64,000 bases of DNA from Paraspadella gotoi (Eukaryota > Chaetognatha), in NCBI GenBank assembly GCA_051294375.1, contig JBJCIZ010000239.1, positions 4,134,402 to 4,198,401 on the forward strand, read 5' to 3'. The position numbers were made by a program, and so were the translations under genes. Shown here in pieces: positions 34,174 to 46,470 of this stretch (the stretch's first letter is position 1; each line of letters opens with the position of its first letter). The notes beneath the pieces are model-generated. The model was not told the DNA's origin. It saw nothing but the letters and a program-made list of their open reading frames with translations, and did not search any database.

Positions 34174-35960
34174 TCCGGGAGAGATTCCTGTTTTGAACTC
34201 TTTTCTTTTATTTACGGCCTTCCCCTTCCTCTGGAAATCTATAGAGTTTCGTTGTTTTCCCTGACAGAGAACGTCTCTTCTCCCTCTCTCAGTCTCTCTC
34301 TCTCATCTCTTCCGGGAAGATTACCCCGTTTGACTCTTCTTTTATTTACGGCCTTCCTTCCCTCTGGAAATTCCTAATAGAGTTTCGTTGTTTTCTGACA
34401 GAGAACGTCTCTCCCTCTCTCTCTCTCCTCTCTCTCTCTCTTTCCGGGAGAGATTCCCCGTTTTGAACTCTTCTTTTTATTTACGGCCTTCCTCCCGCTC
34501 TGGAAAATTCTAATAGAGTTTCGTTGTTTTCTGACAGAAGAACGTCTCCCCTCTCTCTCTCTCTCTCCTCTCTCTCTTTCTCTCTTCCGGGAGAGATTCC
34601 CCGTTTTGCTCTTCTTATTACGGGCCTTCCCTTCCCTTCGGAAAATTGCTAATAAGTTTCGTTGTTTTCTGACAGAGAACGTCTCTCTCTCTCTCTCTCC
34701 TAACATCTCTCCTCTCTCTCATCTCTCTCTTCTGGGAGAGTCCCCGTTTTGACCTCTTTTATTTTTTACGGCCTTCCCTCCCTCTGGAAATTCTAATAGA
34801 GTTCGTTGTTTTCTGACAGAGAACGTCCTCTCCCTCTCTCTCTCTCTCCTTCGTCTCTCTTCCAGGGAGAGATTCCCCGTTTTGACTCTTCTTTATTTAC
34901 GGCCTTCCCTCCCTCTGGAAATTCTAATAGAGTTTCGTTGTTTCTGACAGAGAATCGTCTCTCCCGTCATCTCTCTCTCTCTCTCTTTCCGGGAGAAGAT
35001 TCCCGTTTTGAACTCTTCTTTTATTTACGGCCTTCCCTTCCCCTCTGGAAATTCTAATAGAGTTTTTCGTTGTTTTCTTCCCTCTCTGACAAGAGAACGT
35101 CTCTCCCTCTCTCTCTCTCGTCTCTCTCTCTCTCATCTCTTCTCGGGAAGAGATTCCCCGTTTTGACTCCTTCTTTTATTTACGGCCTTCCTTCCCTCTG
35201 GTAAATTCTAATAGAGTTCGTTGTTTTCTGACAGAGAACGTCTCTCCCTCTCTCTCTTCTCTCTCGTCTTCTCTCTCTTCTCTTTCGGGAGAGATTCCCT
35301 TTGACTTTCCTTTATTTACGGGCCTTCCAATTCCCTCTTGGAAATTCTAATAGAGTTTCGTTGTTTTCTGACAGAGAAACGTCTCTCCCTCTCTCTTCTC
35401 TCTCTCGTCTCTCTTCCGGGAGAGATTCCCTTTTTGACTCTCTTTTTATTTACGGGCTTCCCCTCCCTCTGGAAATTCTAATAGAAGTTTTCGTTTGTTT
35501 TCTGACAGAGAACGTCTCCTCCTCTCTCTTCCTCGTCTCTTCTCTCGTCATCCCGCAGCCTCCTCTCCTCTCTTCATCTCTTCCGGGAGAGATCCGTTTT
35601 GACTCTCTTTTTATTTAAACGGCCTTCTTCCTTCCCTGGAAATTCTAATAGAGTTTCGTTGTTTTCTGACAGAGAACGTCTCTCCTCTCTCTCGTCTCTC
35701 TCTCTCTCTCTCTCTCTCTTCCGGAGAGATTACCCGTTTTGACATCTCTTTTTATTTAACGGCCCTTTCTTCCCTCTGGAATTCTAATCAGAATTTCGTT
35801 TGTTTTCTGACAGAGAACTGTCTCTCCCCCCTCATCTCTCTTCTCTCTCTCTCTCTCTCATCTCTCATCTTACCGGGGAGAGATTTCCCCAGTTTGACTC
35901 TTCTTTTTTAATTTACGCTCTTCCCTTCCCTCTCTTTGGAAATTCTAATAGAGGTTTTTC
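33595..35960 (+). repeat. ~140-bp satellite, about 17 units
   Basis: Each unit runs CTTCCGGGAGAGATTCCCCG, TTTTATTTACGGCCTTCC, TCTAATAGAGTTTCGTTG, TGACAGAGAACGTCTC, then a CT run. Unit starts lie near 33602, 33752, 33891, 34029, 34178, 34313, 34445, 34588, 34733, 34863, 34993, 35142, 35284, 35417, 35585, 35721 and 35873. Spacing is 130-168, driven by CT length and indels. Copy C has a single unit plus flank. Confidence 0.9.
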
Positions 35961-36377
35961 GTTGTTTCCCTTCCTTGACAGAGAAACGTTCTCCCTCCTT
36001 CTTCTCTCTCTCCTCTCTCTCTCTCGTCTCTTCTCTCTTTCTCACCAGAGAACCAGAGGGAAGGGGAAACACCGGAGTTAATTTCGAGTTACACATTTTT
36101 TAAAAACCTTTTTGTCCTAACATTTTATTTACAGTAAACATTTATCGAACGAAACATTTTGGCAAAATTCGACAATGATAAAAATTTGTTGTTTTTTTTT
36201 CCATTTTTGGAAATTAAAATTAATGACGATCGATGAAATTTTTAATTTAAAACAATATGAAAAACTATGATATACGATTGAACGAAAGAACGACGAATGA
36301 AGTTATAGATATAGTGAATGTTGAGTAACTTCTCTAACAGGTTGTCGCTCAAGGGTAAACTTCAGCTTTAAAATGAA

Positions 36378-36680
36378 AGAAATGAATGAATGAATGAATA
36401 ACTGAATGAATGAGCAAATTAAGGAATGAATGAATGAATGAAATGAAAATGAATGAATGAATGAATGAATTAATGAAATTAATGAATGAAATGAATGAAT
36501 GAATGAATGAATGAATTAAATAAATGAATGAATGAAGGAAATCAATTGAATGAATGTATAAATGATGAATGAACGAATTAAATCAATGAACGAATGAATG
36601 AATGCAGGACTGAATGAATGAATATAAATTTAAATTAAATGAAGAAATGAAACGAATAAATGAAAAATAAATGAAACGAC
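36378..36680. repeat. (GAAT)n microsatellite, copy B
   Basis: GAAT units with AAAT and GAAC variants. Homologous to 48487-48770. Confidence 0.9.
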
Positions 36681-37532
36681 GCCGGGCCATAAAATTCGAT
36701 ATTCCATTAGGCAACTCACGACTAGCACCAAAATTAATTAGTAATTAAGATATTTTTTCTGAATTTAAGACTAATTAAATTAAAAAATATTAAAAGAACT
36801 CTCAAAGTGTTTATTAATATAATTACAAATATAAATAAAAATATTTTCAATTAAAAGTAAGAAAAATCATTATTAGAAAATAATAAACGTCCATGGTTAA
36901 AGGATAATATTTGTGAATGGGTTAGAAATGAATAATATTTTTCAATTATATTACTTATTTTCATGGTCGTGTTTTTTTTTTTTTTCCAGCCTACGGGGGG
37001 GCGCTACTTAATAATAAACCATGAAGTTATGAGGAGAGAGAGAGAGAGAGGGAAGGAGAAGAGGAGAANNNNNNNNNNNNNNNNNNNNNNNNNACTTGAT
37101 AACTCGATGTTTCGTTTGCTATGAAACTCTGTTGCACGAATTTCCAACGGACTTTTTATGAAAATACAATTTCATAACTTTGATACGACTTTCTTCTTCC
37201 CAGTCCTGTGGGAATCTCGTTAAACAATTCTACTGCGGGCGAAATACAACGTTTAGCATAGAAAATATAAACAAATTTTCTACAAAATGTTTATGTTATA
37301 TATTTCGGGGTTTTTTTATTTCAATTTTGAAATTTCTGGCGTAAATTTTTTCAAAAAGTACACTTTAGACATTACAAATTTTCACACCTTATTACATCGT
37401 GAAAATTTTGTGTGTGAAAGAAAAAACGAAGGTATAAATATTTCATGAAATTTCACAAAAATAAGAAAAAAAAGAAAAAACGAAAGAAAGAAAAAAGATT
37501 TGCATAATTGACGATTTCCTTTGTCGATTTCG

Positions 37533-37569
<37 letters not shown>

Positions 37570-37614
37570 CTTTATTCGAATGAAGTCAGTGAAAACCGTG
37601 AAATCTAGTCGTGA

Positions 37615-37664
<50 letters not shown>

Positions 37665-38579
37665 TCGTGCCAAAATCGCAGTGACAAATTTCTTTGGCAA
37701 AACTTTCCGACTCCTCGTCACAATAATCCCATTGACGCGCCATGGGAAAAGAAAAGGGATTGTCTCTGTCTCTATCTTCGTGTCTCTGTCTCTATCTTCG
37801 TGTCTCTGTCTCTCTCTTCGTGTCCCTGTCTCAGTGTCTCTCTTTCTAGGTCTCTGTCTCTCTCTTTGTATTTTTTTTTCAGGTACTGATGATTTTTTAT
37901 TGTTTTCTTATTTTTCANNNNNNNNNNNNNNNNNNNNNNNNNNNNNNNNNNNNNNNNNNNNNNNNNNNNNNNNNNNNNNNNNNNNNNNNNNNNNNNNNNN
38001 NNNNNNNNNNNNNNNNNNNNNNNNNNNNNNNNNNNNNNNNNNNNNNNNNNNNNNNNNNNNNNNNNNNNNNNNNTCTCTCTCTCTCTCTCCCTCTCTCGCT
38101 CTCACTACACGAGATGAGAGAATGATGTATTGGTCTAGGGCGACTGGTCTCACCCTTTCAGTTTTTCCGGTCACCGAAGCTAAAATAAGAAAAGAAAAAA
38201 AAAACCCACACAAAAAAAGAATAAAAACCACAAAATATCCGCACAAAAATCTGTAAAAATTCTATTCTTTACCCACCATTCCAATAACTCAAGACAAAAC
38301 TGATTTAAAATGTTGTTGTAAGCTCGCTTTAGCGATTTACTACAACAATCTAATTGTACACCTTTTTTTCACCATTTTGTAAAAAAAATTTCAGTATTTA
38401 AATTTGTGTTATTATAGTTAAAAAATTATATTAAATANNNNNNNNNNNNNNNNNNNNNNNNNNNNNNNNNNNNNNNNNNNNNNNNNNNNNNNNNNNNNNN
38501 NNNNNNNNNNNNNNNNNNNNNNNNNNNNNNNNNNNNNNNNNNNNNNNNNNNNNNNNNNNNNNNNNNNNNNNNNNNNNNN

Positions 38580-38986
38580 CACCTTTTTTTTCAGCAACAT
38601 CGTCCACAAAACACGGTCGACTCGATGACGCAACTCGGAACCTCATTAGTCAACTTTTGGCTCTGATTGACTTCGAGACGCGATTGCCTGTTGAAGGGAG
38701 AAAAAGATAGAGTGGGAGAGAGAAAGAGAAACATGAAAAATAATGAAAAGAAAAGAAAGGAAAAAAAAATAGAGAGAAAGACAGAAGAAAAGAAAGAAAG
38801 AGGGAAAGGATGAGGAAAATTAAAGAAGTAAAAACAGAAAGAAAGAAAAAGGGAAAAAGTTAGAAAGGAAGAAGGGGAAAAAAAAAGGGGGAGAGAAAAT
38901 TGGGTAGAGAAACTAATTCAAGAACCAAAATAAATTGCGGAAAAATGGCTGCACCAAAATATGTAAAATGTTAATTCACTCTTAGT
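38580..38986 (-). repeat. Inverted block within copy C
   Basis: This block is the reverse complement of 31278-31690 in B and 26300-26690 in A. Here CCTCATTAGTCAACTTTTGG reads forward, whereas A reads TTGACTAATGAGG. Both ends fall at matching words, CTCTTAG/CTAAGAG on one side and TGCTGAAAAA/TTTTTTCAGCA on the other. It is flanked by a gap on the left only. Confidence 0.8.
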
Positions 38987-39500
38987 AGCGTAGATTTTAG
39001 TGGTCGCCATTGCTGAAAAGGGGGCCTAAATTTAGTGGTCAGGGTTGCTGAAAAAGAGGCATAGGTTTAGTGGCATGGCTAAAAAGTGGCTTTTATTTAG
39101 TGGTCATCCTAGCTAAATGCATAGATGGCTTAGAATTACTGGTCACCATTGCCGATAAGATGGGATATTTTTAAAGTTAAGCATTGTGTATAGACGAAGT
39201 TAAGCATTAAAAAATAGATTTCTTAGATTTAGTGGTCGGCCTGGCTTAAAAATAGGTTTCTATGAAGTGGTCAGTGATGTGAAAAAGGTCGCATAGATTT
39301 GGAGGTCATAGTTGCTGAAATATTTGGCATAGATTTTGTGTTCGTCTTTTCTGAAAAGGTCGCTGAGACTTAGTGTTCAGCTAGGTTACATGGATGTCTT
39401 AGATTCGCTGAGAAAGGTAGCTTAGATTCAGTGTTCAGCATGGCTAAAAGGGTAGAAAATTTAGTTGTCAAAAAGTGGCATAGATTTAGCGGACTCTTAT
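38987..39500 (+). repeat. Degenerate ~30-bp minisatellite, copy C
   Basis: Clean version of the TTTAGTGGTC/GCTGAAAA/GGCATAGATTTAG array. Confidence 0.7.
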
Positions 39501-40284
39501 GTTTAAAAGATTTAGCTTTATAGCTTGATAGACAATGGGCCATATTTCTTAAAAGCACTACATTTTTTCTTAGATTTAATTAGGATAATTTAGGTTAATA
39601 TAGGTAACTTTCTTAAACTGTATAACGGTTAGGTTTAGGAATTAAGGATTAGGCTTACGTATTTGGGTTAGATATTGGGGCTAAGGATTATAGTTTGGTA
39701 TAAAGGTTAGGCATTTGTGTTAGATACAACATAAAATGGTTAGAAACAGAAATTATATTTACACGCTTATAAAATATACATACAGGTTTTCGCCAAAGAC
39801 AAAAAAAAAATAGAAAAAAGAAAGAAAAAAAAGAAGGAAAATAAAATAGGGAAAAAAGAAGAAAAAGAAAATGCTGATAGAACAACGGAAGGAAAAAAAC
39901 GCCGAGAGCGAAAATGTTGTGTATCTTCGTTTGTGACGAAAAGACAAAAAAAAAGTAGGACGTTGCCTTCTACTCAGTTTTCGTTGTTGTTGTCGTTGTT
40001 GTTGTCGTCGTAGTCGTCGTTTTCTTCGTTATCGTCGTCGTCATAGTCGTCGTTTTCGTTGTCTTCAGAGTAATCGACCTCGTCAACGTTATTGACTGAC
40101 TGCGTATATTTTTTTTTTCCTTGGATAATCGTTTGTATTTTTAGCGAAGTATTTTTGTTTTGTTTTTATTAGTATGAAAGTGTTTTTTTTTTTTAAATTT
40201 TTCATTGACATTTTCGTTGAGTTTTTTTCAGAAATTGTTTTTTTTTTCATTTACTCATAAAAATGTAAAACTGAATAAGCGACA

Positions 40285-40690
40285 ACAATTTTAACATAAT
40301 TTTAAACATCAACATCGACTTCAACATCAATTTAAACAACATCGTCTTCAACATCATTTTGAACATCAAAATCAACTTCAGCATAATGTTTAACATCAAT
40401 ATCAACTTTAACATCTTTTTAAACATCAACATCAAGTTCAACATTATTTTAAACATCAAGAAAATTTTTAACATAATTTTAAACATCAAAATCAACTTCA
40501 AAGTAATTTTAAACTTCAATATCAACTTCAACATCTTTTTAAACACAACATCAATTTAAACGTAATTTTAAACATTAACATCGACTTCATTATCAATTTA
40601 AACAACAACGTCTACTTCAACTTGAACATCAAAATCAACTTCAACATCATTTTAAACATCAATATCAACTTCAACATCAACACCGACATT
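40285..40690 (+). repeat. TTCAACATC ~30-bp minisatellite, copy C
   Basis: About 13 units near TTTTAAACATCAAAATCAAC and TTCAACATAA. Open in several frames because the unit is a multiple of three. Confidence 0.8.
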
Positions 40691-40794
40691 TCCGTCTTCG
40701 GTTTTGGAAGGAAATTGAACCGAACGAAAAAAAAAAATTTCACCAAAAAAAAAAAAAAAATATCCTATTCTTGGCGCCATAAACCATTCCTGTC

Positions 40795-40822
40795 TCTGTC
40801 TCTGTCTCTGTCTCTGTCTCTC

Positions 40823-40867
<45 letters not shown>

Positions 40868-40978
40868 GGGAGAGATTCCCCGTTTTGACTCTTCTTTTAT
40901 TTACGGCCTTCCCTTCCCTCTGGAAATTCTAATAGAGTTTCGTTTTTTCTGACAGAGAACGTCTCTCCTCTCTCTCTC

Positions 40979-41052
<74 letters not shown>
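40795..41052. repeat. Single satellite unit between CT runs, copy C
   Basis: One unit of the 140-bp satellite (40863-40965) between CT arrays. This contrasts with about 17 units in B. Confidence 0.85.
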
Positions 41053-41299
41053 CCGAGGAATCCAGAGGGAGGGGAAACACCGGAGTTATCGAGTTACAAT
41101 TTTTACCTTTTTCTACATTTTATTTACAGTAAACATTTATCGAACGAACATTTTGGCAAAATTCGAAATGATAAATTTGGCTTTTTTTTTCCTTTTGGAA
41201 TTCGGAGAGAAAAAAAAGTACTCGCGATTAACGAAATTAAATTAATGGACGATCGAATGAATTTTTATTTAAACAATATGAAAAAAGTATTGATTATAC

Positions 41300-41757
41300 C
41301 ATAAACGTACACGAGGAGCATGCAGCAGCCAGCTGCATCTCTCCCCCTGCAACTCTCTATCTTTGTCTCTCTCCTCCCTCGGCGGGAAGCCAGCGAAAAG
41401 CCAGCAAGAAGCCGAAGCCTGCCTCACCGGGACCAAACAAAGACCTCACCAAAACTCTATGACTGCAATAAAAGCCATGGGCCAATTGGAAGGAAGAAGA
41501 GGATTGGGGAGGTTGGCAAAAGGGCCAATGAGAAGAAGGCCCGGGACTTGGTGGGGTCAAGGGATCGGTTTCTGTAGTAGAAAGTAGAGGCTTGATTTGT
41601 TTCCCATTCATTCTAGTTTCTAGGCTCGGAAAGCAAAGAGCATTTGAACTTACCATTTTTATTCTTGCTGATCATTGACTTTGAAATAAACTCTCGTTTT
41701 GTGTTACATCGAATTCTTATATCTCACTGGAACTGGAACTTAGCTAAAACGTTCACG
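41300..41757 (+). repeat. Presumed 5-prime LTR
   Basis: Non-coding region between the host junction at 41299 and the primer-binding site at 41758. It holds AATAAAAG near 41467, a candidate TATA-like or processing signal, and GAAATAAACT near 41681, a polyadenylation-like signal. The boundary is inferred, because no 3-prime LTR is available for comparison. Confidence 0.55.
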
Positions 41758-41767
41758 TGGTGACAGC
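41758..41767 (+). promoter_or_regulatory. Candidate tRNA primer-binding site
   Basis: TGGTGACAGC directly after the presumed LTR. TGG is complementary to the CCA end of a tRNA, and the LTR relic at 56700-57035 has the same TGGTGACAG in the same place. Confidence 0.55.
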
Positions 41768-42018
41768 AAAAGATTACGAAAGAGCTCTTCGAAAATCGAA
41801 AATAAAAACTTTCAAAAAAAAAATAAATTCTTTTTGCGAACTTTTCGAAAATCGAAATCGCCCCACGTTGCCTGACACTCGCTACCACAAAAAAAAAAGA
41901 AACTTCGAAAGCGGAAACGCAACACAAAGAAATAACACGAGAACTCACCCGAATCAGCAAAATTGAGCCTACAAAGAAATCGAGATCTTTGTTAGACGTC
42001 GCAAAGAAAGTCGCGCAA

Positions 42019-43638
42019 ATGGCGTCAAAAGGCGAGAAAAAACACGGAGGGCAGTGGAATCCACCCCACCGCCCCGGCCGACACCCAAATTCACGCAAAG
42101 GATAAAGGAGGCGGAATGGTGGGGTGTTACTTGACCCAATCACGGGCCTGACCACACACGCGCCCGCCGTCATCGCAAGCTGGGCCACCGAAACAAACAA
42201 CGCCGACAACTGCGACGACATCGCAAACCGCATGGGCAACCTCACGATGGACGATCACGTGACCCACGACGCCGAAGGAGGAGCCATCGGCGGCGAAATA
42301 AACAGCGAAACGGCGGTAAAAACCGTCAACGGCCCCCAAAACCTGCACTACCTCACGCTGAGCGACAACTTGCGCAGAGTTGCAGAAGGAAAGAAAAGTG
42401 ACCACGGAAAAGGGATCAGTGAAATTCTGCGCCTCATTAACGAAAATAGAAAAATCTCTATCCAGGCGAACGAGGAAATGAAATTCCTCAGGATTACTGT
42501 GGCCCAATTAACCAACGTCGTAAACACCATGAGCAGGGATAGCGCCCGTGCCCGAGCAGACATCGCCGACATCAAGGCGATGCTGCAGGAGGGAAACAGC
42601 ACCGTGAGGCAAACGGTGCGCTGGGGATAGCCGAAGAGCCGAACGCGACCCGAGCAGGGAAACGGTAAGAGACCGGAGGCGAGACTCAACCAGGAGCGCC
42701 GCGGCGATAATTGCTGAGCCGACAGGCGCCCGAACAAACGCCGTCAAAATCGAACGACGCCGCGACGACGAAAAGCCAACGGAATTCTTAAGGGGAATAT
42801 ACCAGTCCCTCCGCGGATGCGATATGGATATCCGCACCATCGACGAGCAGCTGAAGGCCTTATTCACCAGGGACTATGAGGCCAGCTGCTTCATTGACCC
42901 CGTCGACGGCAGTCTCTACAAGGGACTATGTGACGTCTTCGAGTCGACCTCGATCAGTGCTTCAGAGATCGCGGACCAGATCGAGGTGAAGGTGGACCCG
43001 GAAATACACTCCGAGTATGGATTAGGGCTGGTCAACGCCATATACCGAAAGTTCGACATCGTCGCCCAGAGACCGAGGCGCAGTGCCGCGCCACACAGCT
43101 CGTCTGCTTACGAAGGCATTAAGCCCATATGCACCGGGAATCGCCCGGGAAGTTATGGAATTTAGGAACTGCATCGAAACCGGCAAAAGAAAGGAGCTAG
43201 GAAGGAAAGTCGAGTGGATCCTCCGCGGATGGCTGGAAACGCACGGACAACAAGCGACCGGCCGACGATTCATTAACTCCGTCAAGGATAATGATCGTCA
43301 AATCCTCACGGACTCCCTCCTACAAAAAAGGCCTCACAGAGAAGAACCCAACAGAGAGTGCAAACGCCCTCTACCAAGGAACTATGCTCCAAGAGGCCAA
43401 CAACTCCAGGGAACTACTAGAAAAGCTGACGAAGATGATCAAGGATAACGAGAAGAGGGACGACAAAAGAGACGACCGGAAATGGCGCGACAAGCACCCG
43501 CGAGATTACCGCAGCAGAAACGAAGGCCGCGAACGCCGCGAGGGAAGAGACGAAGGCCGTTGGCAAGACAGAGGCTACCGCGGGAAACCAAAGTTCAACA
43601 AATTTGACACAAGACGTAGAGATTTTGTCAATCGTTGA
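42019..43638 (+). pseudogene. gag-like region, split among frames
   Basis: Would encode the capsid/nucleocapsid-type structural polyprotein. An ATG at 42019 opens MASKGEKKHGG. A TAA at 42103-42105 interrupts the frame, which then continues to 42630. Later pieces lie in other frames: 42824-43165, 43083-about 43290, and 43291-43638. The last piece ends in an Arg/Asp/Gly-rich basic tail (about 43450-43630) that could bind RNA. I see no CCHC zinc knuckle. The breaks could be decay or sequencing indels. Confidence 0.6.
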
Positions 43639-43640
43639 TA

Positions 43641-44495
43641 ATGACGACGAAAACGTTTGCAGTGATGAAATTAAAATTTCTTGAAAAGTACAAAGGTGAT
43701 TTCGTAAAGACGAGAAAAACAGATAGAGGCACCTCTAAAGAGAGAAAGAAGGCGGCAGAGCTAGCACAAACGGCCGCTAAGCACATCCAGCTGATGGCAA
43801 CGGAGTCCACGCCAGTAAAAAACATAGGTTTCCTCAAAGATTGTGCGAAAGCAGCGTTAAAGTTCACAGGGAAGACGGCAGCAGTCCGCCTGCATAGACT
43901 TTTCAGCCCATTAGCCGAAAACGAAAAAAAATGCCTAGCCCTGGCCATTGTAAAGGAAAGCCTTGAGCCATGGAAAGAATGGGCCTTAGCCGAAAAGAAA
44001 GCTTTCGTAAAAAGACTAAAGATTTGCAAAAAATTATGCAAAAAGGGCGAGATGAGCAAAAAGGCAAACACTGCCGAAGATCATATAAAACAAAAGTCAA
44101 CGCCAGAACCCAATGAACAAGACAACGACAACCGTGAAGGACAAGTTCTCCCATTAGCGAGGCCACAGACGCCAACAACAAAACAAAAGGCAAAGCCACG
44201 AGCAAACAGACTAAGGTCAAGCCTCACCCAAAACACCTCGAAGTATCGAAAGATGATATACAACCCGACCTACTCCATTGTCGGCAACGCTGGAGGCGAA
44301 TCAATGCATCAAGCGACAGTAAGGAAGGCCGAGGTAAAATGTCATGAACCAGAAATCTTTGTACCTGAGACTGTAACGCCAGAGGACAAAAGAGGCGAAA
44401 TGGAACCGCCGCCATTACCAAAGACGGCGCCCTCGGCACGACAATTCTGTCTTGAAGACAAACCACAGCCGAGAGACGACACGAAGAGGAAATAA
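43641..44495 (+). CDS. Lys-rich ORF between gag and protease, unknown function
   Basis: An intact frame of about 284 codons from ATG 43641, just after the gag stop at 43636-43638. It is predicted helical and basic, with KRLKICKKLCKKGEMSKK near the middle, then a Pro/Gln-rich second half. I see no zinc knuckle or catalytic motif. It may be the C-terminal part of gag or a separate element protein. The protease frame that follows is offset, so a programmed -1 shift is possible, but no canonical slippery heptamer is evident. Confidence 0.55.
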   Translation: MTTKTFAVMKLKFLEKYKGDFVKTRKTDRGTSKERKKAAELAQTAAKHIQLMATESTPVKNIGFLKDCAKAALKFTGKTAAVRLHRLFSPLAENEKKCLALAIVKESLEPWKEWALAEKKAFVKRLKICKKLCKKGEMSKKANTAEDHIKQKSTPEPNEQDNDNREGQVLPLARPQTPTTKQKAKPRANRLRSSLTQNTSKYRKMIYNPTYSIVGNAGGESMHQATVRKAEVKCHEPEIFVPETVTPEDKRGEMEPPPLPKTAPSARQFCLEDKPQPRDDTKRK

Positions 44496-44497
44496 AT

Positions 44498-44790
44498 TTC
44501 AATAGCAACAGCTATATCCCCGCAGTAGTCGGCGGAGCCCCGGCGAGTTGCCTCTATGACACAGGCGCGTCCATTAACACCATCCCCCGCAAATTCGTCG
44601 ATGAATGGTCGATGGCGAGCAAAATTTATTCAGGACCACCGTTACGCGTAGCCACTGGAAACGGCGCCGTAACAATTCGCGACCGCATAAACCTGAGGGT
44701 AATGTTCCAAAACTGGATCCTCGACACCACTTTTTTCATATCGCCAGACGAGGAAGACAAGGACATCATTATCGGAACAGCCAACGACTG
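44498..44790 (+). pseudogene. Retropepsin-like aspartic protease
   Basis: Would cleave the element's polyproteins. The active-site motif CLYDTGASINTIP is present, with DTGAS at 44558-44572. About 65 residues later comes a second conserved block, DIIIGTAND, corresponding to the IIG flap-side motif of retropepsins. A TGA at 44788-44790 ends the frame, and the downstream pol continues in other frames. Confidence 0.75.
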
Positions 44791-45714
44791 ACCCAGGCCC
44801 AGCGAAGGAAATGTGGGTAATAACGCCGGCTGAAAAACAAGGCCTTCAGATGGCGCACATGGAGGAAAGCCAATCACTCACTTATTTAAAGACAAACAAT
44901 CAGCACTGAAGGCAGCGAGATGGCTAGCGAGACAATGCGTCGATGAGAAAAACAATCATCCCGCTCTACGCCGAAAGAAGCGAAAACAACAAAACGTTAG
45001 TAAGAGCGGCGAAAGTATATTGGAAATCATTAGCAGAGGCGAAATGGATGCTACAATCAGCGGACGGAGAAACAGCCTGCACAATCGCCGGAGAACACCT
45101 AAAAGAAGGCGTCGAATTACCAGGCGAAACCAGGCGAATGGGGACAGGCGAGACTGATCGTAACAGAAGAAGCAAAAATGGATCTAAACCTAGACCAGAA
45201 TGCACCGCCCGCCCAGTTCAAGCAGACCTAAGCGGAGACAGACCCAAGCTGAGACGAGTAAGAAAAGAAAACATCCACCAACAAAAATAATAAAGCACAC
45301 GCCTACAAACTCTGAAATCAGAGCCGCCGAGGAGGCCAGAAATAGGCGAAAACAAAAGCACGATGATAGAGGAAAGGAAGAATTCCTACGCCCTTTTAAA
45401 GAAATAGATCCAAAGCTCATCGACAAAGCCCCCATAGTATGGGAGACCGTTTTGGGAGTTCCGCGACGTTTTCGGTGAAACAATAACGACTGCAAAGAGG
45501 GCTTTCTAAACTACAAAGTGGATCTTGGTTTCACCACAGAGGGCCTACCAAAACCACGGTTCGTAAATCAGGGCCCGGTAAAAAAAAGCCGCCCTCAAAA
45601 GATACCTGGAGGTGTACGAAAAAGCCGGTGTCGTCTCCAGAACCTCCGGGGAAGCATACTCAAACGCTTTCCTCATAAAGAAACCCAACCACATCGCGAA
45701 GGACCAAGACCAAA
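44791..45714 (+). pseudogene. Pol segment between protease and RT palm, frameshifted
   Basis: Short open pieces in all three frames (for example 44812-44910, 44943-45290, 45200-45478), with Lys/Arg/Glu-rich sequence and PKPRF near 45550 in a region expected to hold the RT fingers. Too broken to assign domains. Confidence 0.45.
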
Positions 45715-46470
45715 ATGGACGACGAAACCTTTGCAAAACAGTGGCGCCTCATTTGCGACTTGTCAGCGGTCAACGATAACATCTCGACGTTCGCAACGGA
45801 ACCACAAACGATTGCATCGATACTCGAGGAATATAAACCTCATGAGCTCCAATGCTCGGTCGATATCCTCGCTTGTTTTCACCAAGTAAATTTGTCAGAC
45901 GAATGTAAACCAGTCACCGCTTTCGCAGGCGCCGGACACAATTGGCAAATGAACAAGTTACCAATGGGAGGCGTAAATAGCGTGAACGTCCTCCAAGCCA
46001 TCCTTGATGAAATATTCGCTGACCTCGGCCGCGACGTAAAGAGTTTTCTCATCTACGTTGACGACCTAATCCTAACAGCGAGAACGCCAGAAGAAATGGC
46101 AGAGCGACTCAGAGAATTCCTTGAAATCTGCCGACGGGAAAACGTCGTCCTTAAATGGACAAAAAGCGTCCTGTTGCGAAAGATGACATCAAAATCCTGG
46201 ATTCAGTATATCGCAGGACAAGCTCAAGCCCCAGCGGGAAAAGCTGGAACAAGCGGAGCTAAAACTAAAAGAGGTAAAAACGCAAAAGGATTTGCGTGCA
46301 CTTCTGGCTTCACTAAACTACTACCGCTGTTTCACCCACCGCTTCTCGTACCTGGCACAGCCGCTTCATGCCCTAACCTTAGTTGACAAAAGCAATTTCA
46401 AGTTCGAAGAAAAACATCGCGCAGCATTAGAAACCCTGGTATCAGAGATAAAGAATACGCCAGGACTAAA
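45715..46470 (+). pseudogene. Reverse transcriptase palm and connection
   Basis: Copies element RNA into DNA. From 45715 the frame shows CDLSAVND, the domain A block SVDILACFHQV, the domain B block LPMGGVNS, and the catalytic YVDD box at 46054-46065. A frameshift near 46190 moves the continuation to another frame. That frame gives KLKPQREKLEQ and then LLASLNYYRCFTHRFSYLA, the typical Ty3/gypsy connection motif. Catalytic aspartates are kept, but the frame is broken. Confidence 0.85.

Larger units (their letters stand above)
37094..41299 (+). repeat. Segment copy C, left part (clean)
   Basis: Begins right after a 25-N gap inside the ACTCGATGTTTCG block and follows the order of B without the indel noise. 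Gaps at 37918 and 38438 fall where B has CT and AT runs. It ends at GTATTGATTATAC (41287-41299), where the retrotransposon starts. Its right part resumes at 48378. No cellular gene. Confidence 0.85.

Noticed and set aside
40247-40559. Repetitive Met/Leu/Lys or Asn/Ile protein
   Set aside because: A 30-bp minisatellite read in frame; both strands are open.
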